A stretch of 64,000 bases of DNA from Aestuariivivens sediminis (GTDB taxonomy: Bacteria; Bacteroidota; Bacteroidia; Flavobacteriales; Flavobacteriaceae), in the NCBI RefSeq assembly GCF_022662105.1, contig NZ_JAKMCP010000005.1:124001-188000 (forward strand). The letters run 5' to 3'. Below are positions 54,899 to 63,713 of the stretch, piece after piece (within the stretch, counting starts at the first letter, position 1; each line of letters starts with the position of its first letter). Both the position numbers and the translations under genes were made by a program. The notes under the pieces are model-generated. The model was not told the origin of the DNA. It did not search any database and saw nothing but the letters and a program-made list of their open reading frames with translations.

Positions 54899-55204
54899 AT
54901 GGGAAAGCCAAAAACAGGCACCGTGATGCAGATGGTTCGATTTAAAACCAGTTTGTCTGAAAAAGAACTTTATGAAGTTGCTAAGAAACGTGAGCCACAA
55001 TTTAAAGCCATTACCGGAATTGTACAAAAGTATTATCTAAAACTAGGAGACCACGAATACGGTGGGGTGTATGTTTGGGATACTATGGAATCACTTCAAG
55101 TATTCAAGGCATCAGAGCTGGCGGCATCCATTCAAGACGCTTATCATGTGATTGGATCTCCAACCATTGAGATCATGGATATTTTGTTTCAATTAAGAGA
55201 CTAA
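54899..55204 (+). CDS. YdhR-like / antibiotic-monooxygenase-fold small protein
   Basis: A 101-residue protein with a ferredoxin-like dimeric alpha-beta-barrel pattern: MQMVRFKTSLSEKELYEVAKKREPQFKAI, then GIVQKYYLKLGDHEYGGVYVWDTMESLQVFKASELAASI. It resembles the YdhR and antibiotic biosynthesis monooxygenase families. No catalytic residues can be assigned. Its stop is 3 bases from the start of the thioesterase-like gene, so they form a two-gene operon. Confidence 0.72.
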   Translation: MGKPKTGTVMQMVRFKTSLSEKELYEVAKKREPQFKAITGIVQKYYLKLGDHEYGGVYVWDTMESLQVFKASELAASIQDAYHVIGSPTIEIMDILFQLRD

Positions 55205-55207
55205 GTC

Positions 55208-55750
55208 ATGAGATGGATTAAACTTCTGTTCATTCTGATAAAAGCAAGATTAAGATCCCATGTGGCCGGTTCTGAAACGACATGTGTTAATTTTAGGGTT
55301 TGGGTTACCGATATAGATGTATCGGTAATGAATCATGCAGCGATCATGACCGTTTTTGAAATGGGACGAGCAGATTTCATGGTTCGAACAAATTTTTTTA
55401 AAGTGGCCACGAAAAACAAGTGGTTTTTTCCCAATCAGGCTATTCAAGTACAATTTTATAGACCATTAAAAATGTTCCAAAAGGCTAAGGTCTATACGCG
55501 AATGTCTTTTGTAGATGATACTTGGTTTTATTTTGAGCAAAAAATAATGCGAAATGGTAAACCTATTGCCGCTTGCTTCGCGAATGGACTGGCAAAAAAA
55601 GGACGTGATACCGTGCCTACTTTAGAAATTATTGAAGCTTTGGGTATAGATCCTGATAAGGTTCCCCGGCAACGACATAAACTTATCGAAGTCTTTAATG
55701 ATAACAATGTAAAAATGACAGAAAAAATTGTTGATAAATGGTTTTTATGA
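55208..55750 (+). CDS. 4HBT/THEM6-like hot-dog fold thioesterase
   Basis: A 180-residue protein with a hot-dog fold. A short hydrophobic N-terminal helix (IKLLFILIKARL) may anchor it to the membrane. VWVTDIDVSVMNHAAIMTVFEMGRADFMVRTNFF carries the conserved (H/N)-containing core, where typical 4HBT proteins read DxDxxxHxNN. The Asp is retained while part of the motif differs, so catalysis is uncertain. It lies 3 bases after the YdhR-like gene. THEM6-type relatives are annotated as acyl-CoA thioesterases. Confidence 0.78.
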   Translation: MRWIKLLFILIKARLRSHVAGSETTCVNFRVWVTDIDVSVMNHAAIMTVFEMGRADFMVRTNFFKVATKNKWFFPNQAIQVQFYRPLKMFQKAKVYTRMSFVDDTWFYFEQKIMRNGKPIAACFANGLAKKGRDTVPTLEIIEALGIDPDKVPRQRHKLIEVFNDNNVKMTEKIVDKWFL

Positions 55751-55860
55751 TACCTGTAAAAAGGGTCATCTTTTAGAAGCCATAAACATTTAAAGCCATT
55801 TATAATACTTATATTGCTTAAATTTTGTCTGTAAACAGGGTATTAACTAAAACGTAAATT

Positions 55861-57186
55861 GTGAAAAAACTGGCATTACATTGGAAGATTATTATTGGAA
55901 TGGTTCTGGGAATCATTTTTGGATTCATTATGAACACATTTAATGGAGGAAAGGGATTTGTATCAGACTGGATTGCACCTTTTGGGACCATTTTTATTAA
56001 TCTTTTAAAACTTATAGCTGTGCCTTTAATTTTGGCTTCTTTAATCAAAGGGATTTCAGACTTAAAGGATATTTCCAAAATAAAGTCTATGGGATTGCGT
56101 ACAATTTCCATATACATAACAACAACATTAGTGGCCATTGTTATTGGTTTAAGTATTGTAAATATTATTAAACCGGGTAACGGGATGCCTAAAGACACTA
56201 TTGAAAAGATTAAATTAAAATATGAAAACGATGCGGGAGTTACTGATAAATTGATGGAAGCAACGGCACAAAAAGATGCAGGACCGTTACGCGCATTGGT
56301 TGACATATTCCCAAGTAATATTTTTAAGGCATTTGCGGAGGCTTCTATGCTTCAGGTTATCTTTTTTGCTTTGTTTGTTGGAATATGTCTGCTTCTTATT
56401 GGTGAGAAAAAAGCTAAACCCTTGATTAATTTTTTTGATTCGCTGAATGAAGTGGTTATGAAAATGGTGGATTTAATCATGCTATTTGCACCATATGCTG
56501 TGTTTGCTTTACTGGCTAATGTCATTATTGCTTTTGATGATACCGAAATATTGGTAAAACTTTTATATTATGCCCTATGTGTTGTAGGAGGACTAATTTT
56601 AATGATTCTGTTTTATCTCATGCTTATTGGAGTATTTGCTAAAAAATCGCCGACATGGTTTTTAAAGGAAATAAGTCCGGCACAGCTCTTGGCCTTTTCA
56701 ACCAGCAGTAGTGCAGCGACATTACCTGTTACCATGGAACGTGTTGAGGAACATTTGGGCGTAGATAAGGAAGTATCAGGCTTTGTATTACCTGTTGGAG
56801 CAACTGTTAATATGGATGGCACAAGTTTATATCAGGGTATTGCGGCTGTATTTATTATGCAAGTTATTTGGCCCGAGGGCCTAACGTTTACCAATCAGCT
56901 CGTCATTATTTTAACAGCGTTACTGGCTTCGATTGGAAGTGCAGCTGTACCTAGTGCTGGTATGGTGATGCTTGTTATCGTATTGGAATCCATTGGGTTT
57001 CCGGCCGAATTATTGCCAATAGGATTAGCACTTATTTTTGCGGTGGATAGGCCATTGGACATGTGCCGCACCGTTGTAAATGTTACCGGAGATGCAACAG
57101 TGTCCATGTTGGTCGCAAAATCTTTGGATAAAATTCATGATCCCAAACCAAAGGAATGGGATGACCACTATAATGAGGTAAAATAA
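55861..57186 (+). CDS. Dicarboxylate/amino acid:cation symporter (DAACS family)
   Basis: A 441-residue transporter with about eight membrane helices plus two re-entrant loops. The HP1-region STSSSAATLPVTMERVEEHLG motif, GATVNMDGTSLYQG (NMDGT cation site) and DRPLDMCRTVVNVTGDA are diagnostic of the GltP/SdcS/DctA family. They predict Na+- or H+-coupled uptake of acidic amino acids or C4-dicarboxylates; cystine transport cannot be excluded. The start is GTG at 55861, with a stop two codons upstream. It leads a three-gene operon with 3-base gaps. Confidence 0.92.
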   Translation: MKKLALHWKIIIGMVLGIIFGFIMNTFNGGKGFVSDWIAPFGTIFINLLKLIAVPLILASLIKGISDLKDISKIKSMGLRTISIYITTTLVAIVIGLSIVNIIKPGNGMPKDTIEKIKLKYENDAGVTDKLMEATAQKDAGPLRALVDIFPSNIFKAFAEASMLQVIFFALFVGICLLLIGEKKAKPLINFFDSLNEVVMKMVDLIMLFAPYAVFALLANVIIAFDDTEILVKLLYYALCVVGGLILMILFYLMLIGVFAKKSPTWFLKEISPAQLLAFSTSSSAATLPVTMERVEEHLGVDKEVSGFVLPVGATVNMDGTSLYQGIAAVFIMQVIWPEGLTFTNQLVIILTALLASIGSAAVPSAGMVMLVIVLESIGFPAELLPIGLALIFAVDRPLDMCRTVVNVTGDATVSMLVAKSLDKIHDPKPKEWDDHYNEVK

Positions 57187-57189
57187 TAG

Positions 57190-57714
57190 ATGAAGACCCG
57201 AACGCTTTTATACTATAATCGATTTTTTATTTTATGTTTCTTTGGTTTTATTGGATTTCATTCATTTTCCCAGGGTGATACAAGGCATGCCTTATTTGAT
57301 GTCATCTCTAAATTGAGGGAAGATGTTAATCATCAATTTTTAAAAACCTTAAAACCATCTCCATCTGATTGTAATGTCATTTTTTTAAACGATACATATG
57401 CCCAAAGGGGTTGCGATTACGCCAATGAAAAATGGTCAGGAATTGAATCGGTTCCAGACGATAGTATGAAACCAAAGCATAAAACGGATAAGGTGAAAGT
57501 TTTGGCAGCCACCAAACAGGAATTAGCCGCATCAAAAACTAATGGATTACCTAAAGCGTATAATATATTAGCAAAATATATTAAAGATGATGTCGTGGTT
57601 TACGGATTTATGTATTTAAACGATGATGGTTCCGAACAAAAGACCAGAGCAGCTTTTTTTTATGTTAATGATAAATGGATTATTATTCCACGAACTTTTA
57701 AAGCCTTTGAATAA
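57190..57714 (+). CDS. Secreted protein of unknown function
   Basis: A 174-residue protein with a signal peptide or N-terminal anchor (FILCFFGFIGFHSFSQ, cleavage near residue 28). The mature part contains two cysteines (DCNVIFL and RGCDYANE) that could form a disulfide, and a short beta-rich C-terminus (FFYVNDKWIIIPRTFKAFE). I do not recognise a family. It sits 3 bases after the symporter gene and 3 bases before the sulfurtransferase gene, so it belongs to that operon. Confidence 0.7.
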   Translation: MKTRTLLYYNRFFILCFFGFIGFHSFSQGDTRHALFDVISKLREDVNHQFLKTLKPSPSDCNVIFLNDTYAQRGCDYANEKWSGIESVPDDSMKPKHKTDKVKVLAATKQELAASKTNGLPKAYNILAKYIKDDVVVYGFMYLNDDGSEQKTRAAFFYVNDKWIIIPRTFKAFE

Positions 57715-57717
57715 CCA

Positions 57718-58536
57718 ATGTCTAATGTAGTAATTGAACAGCCTGTTGTCCCTGTTGATTGGCTTCATGATCATTTAAATGTTGATAATCTGGTAATTCT
57801 GGATGGAACGATGAGTAAGGTGTTCGATAGATTTCAGAGTCAAATTCCCAAAGCCCGGTATTTTGACATTAAAAATAAGTTCAGTAATGTTTTGGATCCA
57901 TTTCCCAATGCTTTTCCGTCAACTGAACAATTTGAAAAGGAAGCAAGGGCATTAGGCATTAATAAGAATAGTGCCATTGTGGTTTATGACGATAAGGGAA
58001 TTTATTCCAGTGCCCGTGTATGGTGGATGTTCAAAGCTTTTGGACACCTAAATGTCGCTGTTTTAGATGGTGGTTTCCCGGCATGGACAAATGCAAAATA
58101 CCCTGTAGAACCTATGACGCCATTTAGTGGTCCTTTAGGTGATTTTACGGCTCAACTCCAGCCGGGTAAAATGGTCTACTTTAAAGAGATGAAGACGATT
58201 TCCACAAACCAAACCCATAAAATATTAGATGCCCGTTCAGCAGCCAGATTTAACAGTCAGGAACCTGAACCACGAGCTGGTTTGCGTATGGGTACTATTC
58301 CCAATTCGGCAAACTTGCCTTACGAAGATTTATTGGAAGAAGGGGTTTTAAAACCCAATGAACAATTGCATAAGGCTTTTGAAGCACTGGTTAATAAAGA
58401 TGATGAAATTGTGTTTTCCTGTGGTTCAGGAATTACAGCCTGCGTGTTGGCTCTTGGGGCAGAGCTTTCAGGTTATAAAAATATTAAAGTTTATGATGGT
58501 TCCTGGACAGAATGGGGAACCCTTGTTAAGGCATGA
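57718..58536 (+). CDS. Sulfurtransferase (tandem rhodanese, 3-mercaptopyruvate sulfurtransferase-like)
   Basis: A 272-residue protein with two rhodanese domains (about residues 10-135 and 150-270). The second carries the persulfide-forming loop FSCGSGITAC, the CGSG(I/V)T type associated with mercaptopyruvate sulfurtransferases. The first is non-catalytic, with a YDDKGIYSSARVWWMFKAFG motif. It transfers sulfane sulfur to cyanide or thiols in the cytosol. It ends a symporter operon and is convergent with the methyltransferase-like gene, with 6 bases between them. Confidence 0.93.
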   Translation: MSNVVIEQPVVPVDWLHDHLNVDNLVILDGTMSKVFDRFQSQIPKARYFDIKNKFSNVLDPFPNAFPSTEQFEKEARALGINKNSAIVVYDDKGIYSSARVWWMFKAFGHLNVAVLDGGFPAWTNAKYPVEPMTPFSGPLGDFTAQLQPGKMVYFKEMKTISTNQTHKILDARSAARFNSQEPEPRAGLRMGTIPNSANLPYEDLLEEGVLKPNEQLHKAFEALVNKDDEIVFSCGSGITACVLALGAELSGYKNIKVYDGSWTEWGTLVKA

Positions 58537-58542
58537 CCTTAG

Positions 58543-59232
58543 TCATTTTGAGTTAGAAGAGGAGTCTTTTTGATAAATGACCTTTATATCAGGGCGTTCA
58601 GTACAGAAATAGTGTACCCATATATACAAATGACTAAATAAGGCCAAAACAAGACCAGCTTCAGATTTTAAAAGAATACCCGGAATATAGAATATTAGGA
58701 ACCTAAAACTATACATTCCATTATCGGTATATTTAAATAGCCCTTGTTTTACGAAGGGTTTGTTTCCATAAACATCCGGCTGAAAATGGTCAATACCAAA
58801 AGCCCTGTCGATTCCAAAATAGGTGTATACCGAATAAAAAAGATACGTTGCCGGAATTAAAAGCAGACCTGATAAGATGTAGGAGATTGGGGTACTTACA
58901 GCAATGGTATTCTTATTGGCAACAGCAAGCAAAATGATGGAAATAGGTCGTAAAAGAATGAGTATTGCAAATCCAATTTTATACACGGTAAAAGCATGCT
59001 GTCCAAAGGTTTTTGAAATACGACGATCATATAGTTCAAGACGCCAGCATAACCATACATATAACTGATGAATAATGGGGACCAGAGTAGACCATAGTAA
59101 CCACTGTGAGGTATCGATTCCCCAATGCTGCCCTTGTAATACCGAAGGGTTATTTTGAGTGTACTCATAAAGCAGTATAAGCAAAACGGCTAAAAAAAAG
59201 ATATGCCAATGCTGATATTTCAATAGTTTCAT
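58543..59232 (-). CDS. Membrane-bound PEMT/ICMT-like methyltransferase family protein
   Basis: A 229-residue membrane protein with five to six hydrophobic segments. The C-terminal LFKYTDNGMYSFRFLIFYIPG segment and CTERPDIKVIYQKD resemble the phospholipid/isoprenylcysteine methyltransferase motifs (RHPxY-like and E-x-P-E/D region), which bind SAM. Relatives methylate phosphatidylethanolamine or prenylcysteine; the substrate here is unknown. No signal peptide is apparent beyond the first helix. The match is distant and the call moderate. Confidence 0.6.
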   Translation of the reverse strand: MKLLKYQHWHIFFLAVLLILLYEYTQNNPSVLQGQHWGIDTSQWLLWSTLVPIIHQLYVWLCWRLELYDRRISKTFGQHAFTVYKIGFAILILLRPISIILLAVANKNTIAVSTPISYILSGLLLIPATYLFYSVYTYFGIDRAFGIDHFQPDVYGNKPFVKQGLFKYTDNGMYSFRFLIFYIPGILLKSEAGLVLALFSHLYIWVHYFCTERPDIKVIYQKDSSSNSK

Positions 59233-59457
59233 AATGGTATCAATGTTATTATGCCCAATGCGTTTTCAAAACAGGTTTATTAACGTTGGTTATTAGTATG
59301 GTTTTCTTTTCTAAATGAGATCACTTTTTCTAAACATTCATGTCCAAGTTCATTTCCATTATATCCTTTTTTTTTGGTCTAAAACCAAGAATATCTGAAG
59401 TCTATTTTGGATGTCCAAATAAATCACAACAAGGTTATTGGGGAAATGTTCTTTATA

Positions 59458-60630
59458 TTATTCATATAGCAGGCTATCAATTGGAATTCTGGTTAATTCA
59501 ATATCTTCTTTATTAGTTGCATAGGAGACATAGAGGTAATGGCCCCAGACCACACTTTTTGGGTAACTATAGCCTTTTCTTTTGTACTTTCCTTCATACC
59601 TTAATGCCTGCAGATCATCGCCGCCACTTCTTAATAGGTAGGCCTTATCAAATAATTTGCCCTCCTCACTTAATGTGATAACAAGCGGAAACCTGTTTTT
59701 GTTTCCAGAAGGATTGTTTACCATATAGGCTATACCATTTGGAAGGTTACCCGCACTTTGTTTAGCTCTTGAATCGGGGGTGTCTATAATTTTAGGCATA
59801 GTCCAACTTACGCCATTATCTCGGCTCATAGAAGCAAGTTTTTTAAAGGAACTATTTTGATCACGGAAAATCATTACAATAGTGCCATCCTTTCTATAAA
59901 ACCAGCTGGGTTCTATTGCTCTACTCATGTTTTTGTTATTTGTGGGCATGTTTTTTAGTTTTCCCGGTTTCCAACCTGATATGCCTAGGGGATCATCGGT
60001 ATAATATGGGGTAATGATTAACCCCGGCTGCATGTGAAAGGCCGTAATAAGACGTCCGCCAGGCAATGCATGAACATCTTGTTCAATGATACCAAGGACA
60101 GGTTGTCCATGGCTATTTTTAACAGGTTTTGGTGGTTTCCAACGGATCCCATCTTTAGATGTTATATACTCGGTATAACCTTCCTTAATCCTATTGTTTT
60201 TGTTTGGCCAAATACATAAGTATGCTACAAGGGTGTTTCCATCACTCCACCATCCGCCACTGGTCTTTATACCTTGTTTCCATTTTTTTGTTAGTGCAAC
60301 TGGTCTACACCAATCCCTGCCATCACTGCTTCTACTATAAAACACTTGTGTGCCTTCCTCGTCTTCATGAACTGGAGAACTTTGCCATTGTGCATAAAGC
60401 ATCCCTTTAAAAGGAAACAGGACAACACCATGATTATACGTATTATCACCGTGTTTTGGAGCAAATATGGTAATCGTTTCTTGTCCAGGAGAAACCGGCA
60501 GTCCTAATGTTTCTGGTTGATCAAAACTAAACAAAGGATTCACCTTAAATATAGGATCACTGTCTTGGGCGTTTACCGCTAAGAATAAAAAAAGTAACGG
60601 TAAAAATTTAGCGCTATTTTTAAATGACAT
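59458..60630 (-). CDS. Secreted sialidase-fold (BNR repeat) protein
   Basis: A 390-residue secreted protein with a signal peptide ending AVNAQD. The chain has at least three Asp-box repeats of the S-x-D-x-G-x-x-W type: SSDGRDW, SKDGIRW and SRDNGVSW. It also has beta-strand blocks typical of the six-bladed sialidase propeller. I do not see the catalytic FRIP motif or a complete arginine triad, so sialidase activity is not shown. Other BNR propellers bind or cleave glycans. The gene is alone, with no nearby TonB-SusD transport genes. Confidence 0.75.
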   Translation of the reverse strand: MSFKNSAKFLPLLFLFLAVNAQDSDPIFKVNPLFSFDQPETLGLPVSPGQETITIFAPKHGDNTYNHGVVLFPFKGMLYAQWQSSPVHEDEEGTQVFYSRSSDGRDWCRPVALTKKWKQGIKTSGGWWSDGNTLVAYLCIWPNKNNRIKEGYTEYITSKDGIRWKPPKPVKNSHGQPVLGIIEQDVHALPGGRLITAFHMQPGLIITPYYTDDPLGISGWKPGKLKNMPTNNKNMSRAIEPSWFYRKDGTIVMIFRDQNSSFKKLASMSRDNGVSWTMPKIIDTPDSRAKQSAGNLPNGIAYMVNNPSGNKNRFPLVITLSEEGKLFDKAYLLRSGGDDLQALRYEGKYKRKGYSYPKSVVWGHYLYVSYATNKEDIELTRIPIDSLLYE

Positions 60631-60984
60631 CTTGATTATTCTAAACTGAATGCTATAACCGTGCGTGTAATTCTTAATTTGAAAGATAATAAATTCAAAT
60701 ACAATAAATTGAATACGTTTGATAATTATGCGTTATGCGGTTCAAATGGGTTGTTGTCCATTAGGACGTTTAGCCGGTAACGAAGAGGAAGTTTTTAGTG
60801 TTTAAAAATAGATTCTTGGATTATATGAGCCTAAATTTTAAAACGTCTTAAGCCTTATAAATAACGGTGTTCTGCTGGGCTATCGAAACATGCTAAATTA
60901 GCAGGGCCTTTCGTTTCATATTCTCCGGATAGGAATCAATATAATAGAAGAGTCAATATATGTACTGGAATGCCTGCTCTGCAG
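60631..60984. other. Intergenic region containing a GC-rich hairpin
   Basis: 354 bases with no convincing reading frame. A strong hairpin spans 60965-60993: CTGGAATG/CATTCCAG arms enclose an inner CTGC/GCAG stem around a 3-base loop, with one unpaired position on each side. Its right arm overlaps the stop codon of the DCC-family gene at 60985-60987. No T-run follows it on either strand. The remainder holds only near matches to the -7 consensus for the sialidase-like gene. Confidence 0.5.
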
Positions 60985-61401
60985 TCATTCCAGAAATCTA
61001 CGCTTCAATTTAGGGGTAGGTACCATACAGGTCTCTTGTTTACCAAACCATTTATACCGGTTTCTGGCAACAAAATCGTAAATCCAATTACGGATAAATT
61101 CTGGTACGATAAAAAAAATGACAGATAAGTTAATGGGGAAACCCAATTTGGACATAATTTTTAGTACCGCCGTACTTTTATAGGTTATACCCTGTTTTGG
61201 AGTATAAAGTATAATGGAATCTGTTTTTCGAGTGTCTATAATATAGGTGTTAATGAGGTCTTGACCGGCATTGCTTTGCATGGCCGCAAACATAAAGAAT
61301 TCCTTTTTGTCATGCCTTATTACATAGCGAACAGCCCCGTTGCAAAGGTTACAGACCCCGTCGAACAGGATGAGCTTATTATTTTGAGGTAAAATGGTCA
61401 T
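60985..61401 (-). CDS. DCC-family thiol-disulfide oxidoreductase-like protein
   Basis: A 138-residue protein with the DCC motif LFDGVCNLCNGAVRYVIRHD at the N-terminus (Asp-x-x-Cys-x-x-Cys), followed by DSIILYTP and a hydrophobic central helix. C-terminal GKQETCMVPTPKLKRRFL follows. The CxxC motif suggests redox activity, but the substrate is unknown for the family. Its stop overlaps the GC-rich hairpin at 60965-60993. Confidence 0.88.
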   Translation of the reverse strand: MTILPQNNKLILFDGVCNLCNGAVRYVIRHDKKEFFMFAAMQSNAGQDLINTYIIDTRKTDSIILYTPKQGITYKSTAVLKIMSKLGFPINLSVIFFIVPEFIRNWIYDFVARNRYKWFGKQETCMVPTPKLKRRFLE

Positions 61402-61506
61402 GATATGTGGTATAGTTTGTATAATTCAATAAACCTGAAACACATAAATTTGTGGATGTTAACCTGCCCGGTAGATGGTTGTTCAGTTGTTTATTCAATT
61501 TAGCTT

Positions 61507-63672
61507 TTACTTTTTCGATTCCACAAGTTCCAATTGCTCCAAGCTAACATTTGTAGTGAAGATCCCATAATTTACTACGGCTTTGTTCTTTTCAATCTTA
61601 TCAATGCTGCCAACGGCACGTCCATCTTCCAGTCGAACACGATCACCAACCTTTAAAACAGGCTTAGTCTTTGGGATTTCAATGGCTCTTTTCTTGGCCT
61701 CTTTTTTTTGTTTTCTAATAATTTCTACTTTCCTCTCTACTTCTTGCTTCACCTCTCGCTCTTTCGCCTTAACCACTTTCTTATGTCTGGCTGATACTTT
61801 TTCACGCTTTGAATTTTCTATTTGGATTACCTTGAACAATTCGTTCATGAGCTCTCGTTTGCGTTGGTTTTCAAAATATTTTTCAGCCAGATCATTTACT
61901 TTTTGTCCCAAATAAATTAGGCGCTGGTTACTGTCATAAAGTTCCTGGTAGCTTTCCAGTTTCTTTTGGATCTTAGTATTAATTTCTTCAAGTTTATCGG
62001 CCTCCTGACTTTTTTTCTTTTCGTTTTGCCTTAAGGATTGCCCTGTCCTTTCCAATTTGGAACGTTCTTTTTGAAGTTTGGCAATAGTAGCATCAAAACG
62101 AACCTTGCTGCGTTCAATCTTCTTTTTGGCTCGATTGATCAAACTGTAGGGGATGCCATTTTTTTGTGCAACTTCAAAAGTAAACGAACTTCCAGCCTGT
62201 CCGACGGCCAATTTGTACATAGGTTCGAGTGTCCGTTCGTTAAAAAGCATATTGGCATTGACCATATAAGGTAATTCGGTTGCTAAAATTTTTAGGTTGG
62301 AATAATGTGTGGTTATTATCCCGAAGGCTTTTCTATGATAGAACTCCTCTAAAAAGGTTTCGGCAAGAGCACCGCCCAATTCCGGATCACTGCCCGTACC
62401 AAATTCATCTATTAAAAATAAGGTATTGGCATTGCACTTTCTTAAAAAATAGTTCATTTGCTTTAAACGGTAACTATAAGTACTTAATTGGTTTTCAATG
62501 GATTGGTTATCGCCAATGTCACTCAGAATCCTATCAAATATACAAACCTTGCTTCGTTCATGGACAGGAATCAGTAAACCGCTTTGCAACATGACCTGCA
62601 ATAAACCAATGGTTTTAAGGGTAATGCTTTTACCTCCTGCGTTTGGACCAGATATAACAATAATTCGACTATTTTCTTCAAGTGTTATGGTCTGTGGAAA
62701 GGTTTGGATATCCTTTTCCAAATTAGTCAAATAAAGAAGGGGATGAAAGGCATCACGCAAATACATGGTTTTATCTTGAGAAAACTCCGGAAGAATGGCA
62801 TGTATGGATTTCGCATATTTTGCTTTTGCTGAAATGACATCAATATTAATTAAAAAAGATTGATAGTCCTGAAGTAAGGGTAAAAATGGGCGAATCTGAT
62901 CGGTAAGTTCCTTTAAAATTCGAATGATTTCTTTTTTCTCTTCATACTCCAAATCACTGAGTTCACGGGAGTACTGTAAACTCGTTTCCGGTTCAATATA
63001 AACAATGCTACCCGTTTTACTGCTGCCCATAACCTGACCTTTTACTTTACGTCGATACATAGCCTTAACCGCTAGCACGCGGCGGTTATCGACTACAGAT
63101 TCCCTTATTTCATCCAAATAATCCATATTTTGGCAGGCGTGGAGGGCGGTTGCAAAACTTTGGTTTATCTTGCCTTTTACTTTGTTAATGGCCTGCCTAA
63201 TGTCGTATAACAAGTTAGAAGCATCGTCTTTGATATCACCAAAACGATCAACAATACGATCTACTTTTTCAATTAGAACTTGAGTAACTTCAATCTTCGA
63301 AGCATAGTTGTTTAAGGTAGGGTAGTATTCCTTAAATTTCACAAAGAATAAAATAAGCGTATTAACGGTTTGTGATATTGCCGCTATTTTTTTTAAACCA
63401 TGCACATCCAAAAATGTGTTTTCAATTTTAAGGAGTTGCAACTCTTTGGTTATGGCTTCAAAACCATGATTTGGGATACGGTTTTCATTGTGGAAAGATG
63501 ATAGGTATTCATTGGTAAGGTTGAGTGCGATCATTAATTCATCCTCAGACCGATAGGGCAATACATGCCGCACCTGATCGTTACCTAAGGCGGTGATACA
63601 TAATTCACTGACCTGTTGAAGAACAACCGGGAATTCTAAATCCTGTAATGTTTTTTGATGTATACCATTCAT
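61507..63672 (-). CDS. MutS2-type ATPase without Smr nuclease domain
   Basis: A 721-residue ABC-type ATPase of the MutS2 family. The N-terminal clamp/core helices (about residues 1-300) are followed by the ATPase with Walker A VISGPNAGGKSITLKTIG and the TLFLIDEFGTGSDPELGGALAETFLEEF Walker B/signature region. A long Lys/Glu-rich coiled coil (about 515-660) precedes a small KOW-like end (VGDRVRLEDGRAVGSIDKI). The usual MutS2 Smr endonuclease domain is absent. MutS2 binds branched DNA or collided ribosomes; the nuclease role cannot apply here. The ATG at 63672 is preferred to an in-frame TTG at 63681. Confidence 0.92.
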   Translation of the reverse strand: MNGIHQKTLQDLEFPVVLQQVSELCITALGNDQVRHVLPYRSEDELMIALNLTNEYLSSFHNENRIPNHGFEAITKELQLLKIENTFLDVHGLKKIAAISQTVNTLILFFVKFKEYYPTLNNYASKIEVTQVLIEKVDRIVDRFGDIKDDASNLLYDIRQAINKVKGKINQSFATALHACQNMDYLDEIRESVVDNRRVLAVKAMYRRKVKGQVMGSSKTGSIVYIEPETSLQYSRELSDLEYEEKKEIIRILKELTDQIRPFLPLLQDYQSFLINIDVISAKAKYAKSIHAILPEFSQDKTMYLRDAFHPLLYLTNLEKDIQTFPQTITLEENSRIIVISGPNAGGKSITLKTIGLLQVMLQSGLLIPVHERSKVCIFDRILSDIGDNQSIENQLSTYSYRLKQMNYFLRKCNANTLFLIDEFGTGSDPELGGALAETFLEEFYHRKAFGIITTHYSNLKILATELPYMVNANMLFNERTLEPMYKLAVGQAGSSFTFEVAQKNGIPYSLINRAKKKIERSKVRFDATIAKLQKERSKLERTGQSLRQNEKKKSQEADKLEEINTKIQKKLESYQELYDSNQRLIYLGQKVNDLAEKYFENQRKRELMNELFKVIQIENSKREKVSARHKKVVKAKEREVKQEVERKVEIIRKQKKEAKKRAIEIPKTKPVLKVGDRVRLEDGRAVGSIDKIEKNKAVVNYGIFTTNVSLEQLELVESKK

Positions 63673-63713
63673 TTGAAGCAATCATTTTCCTAAAAGCATG
63701 TAAAGTTAAAAAT

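Noticed and set aside
55818-56306. 162-codon frame antisense to the symporter
   Set aside because: Shadow of a hydrophobic membrane-protein sequence; no start or domain support.
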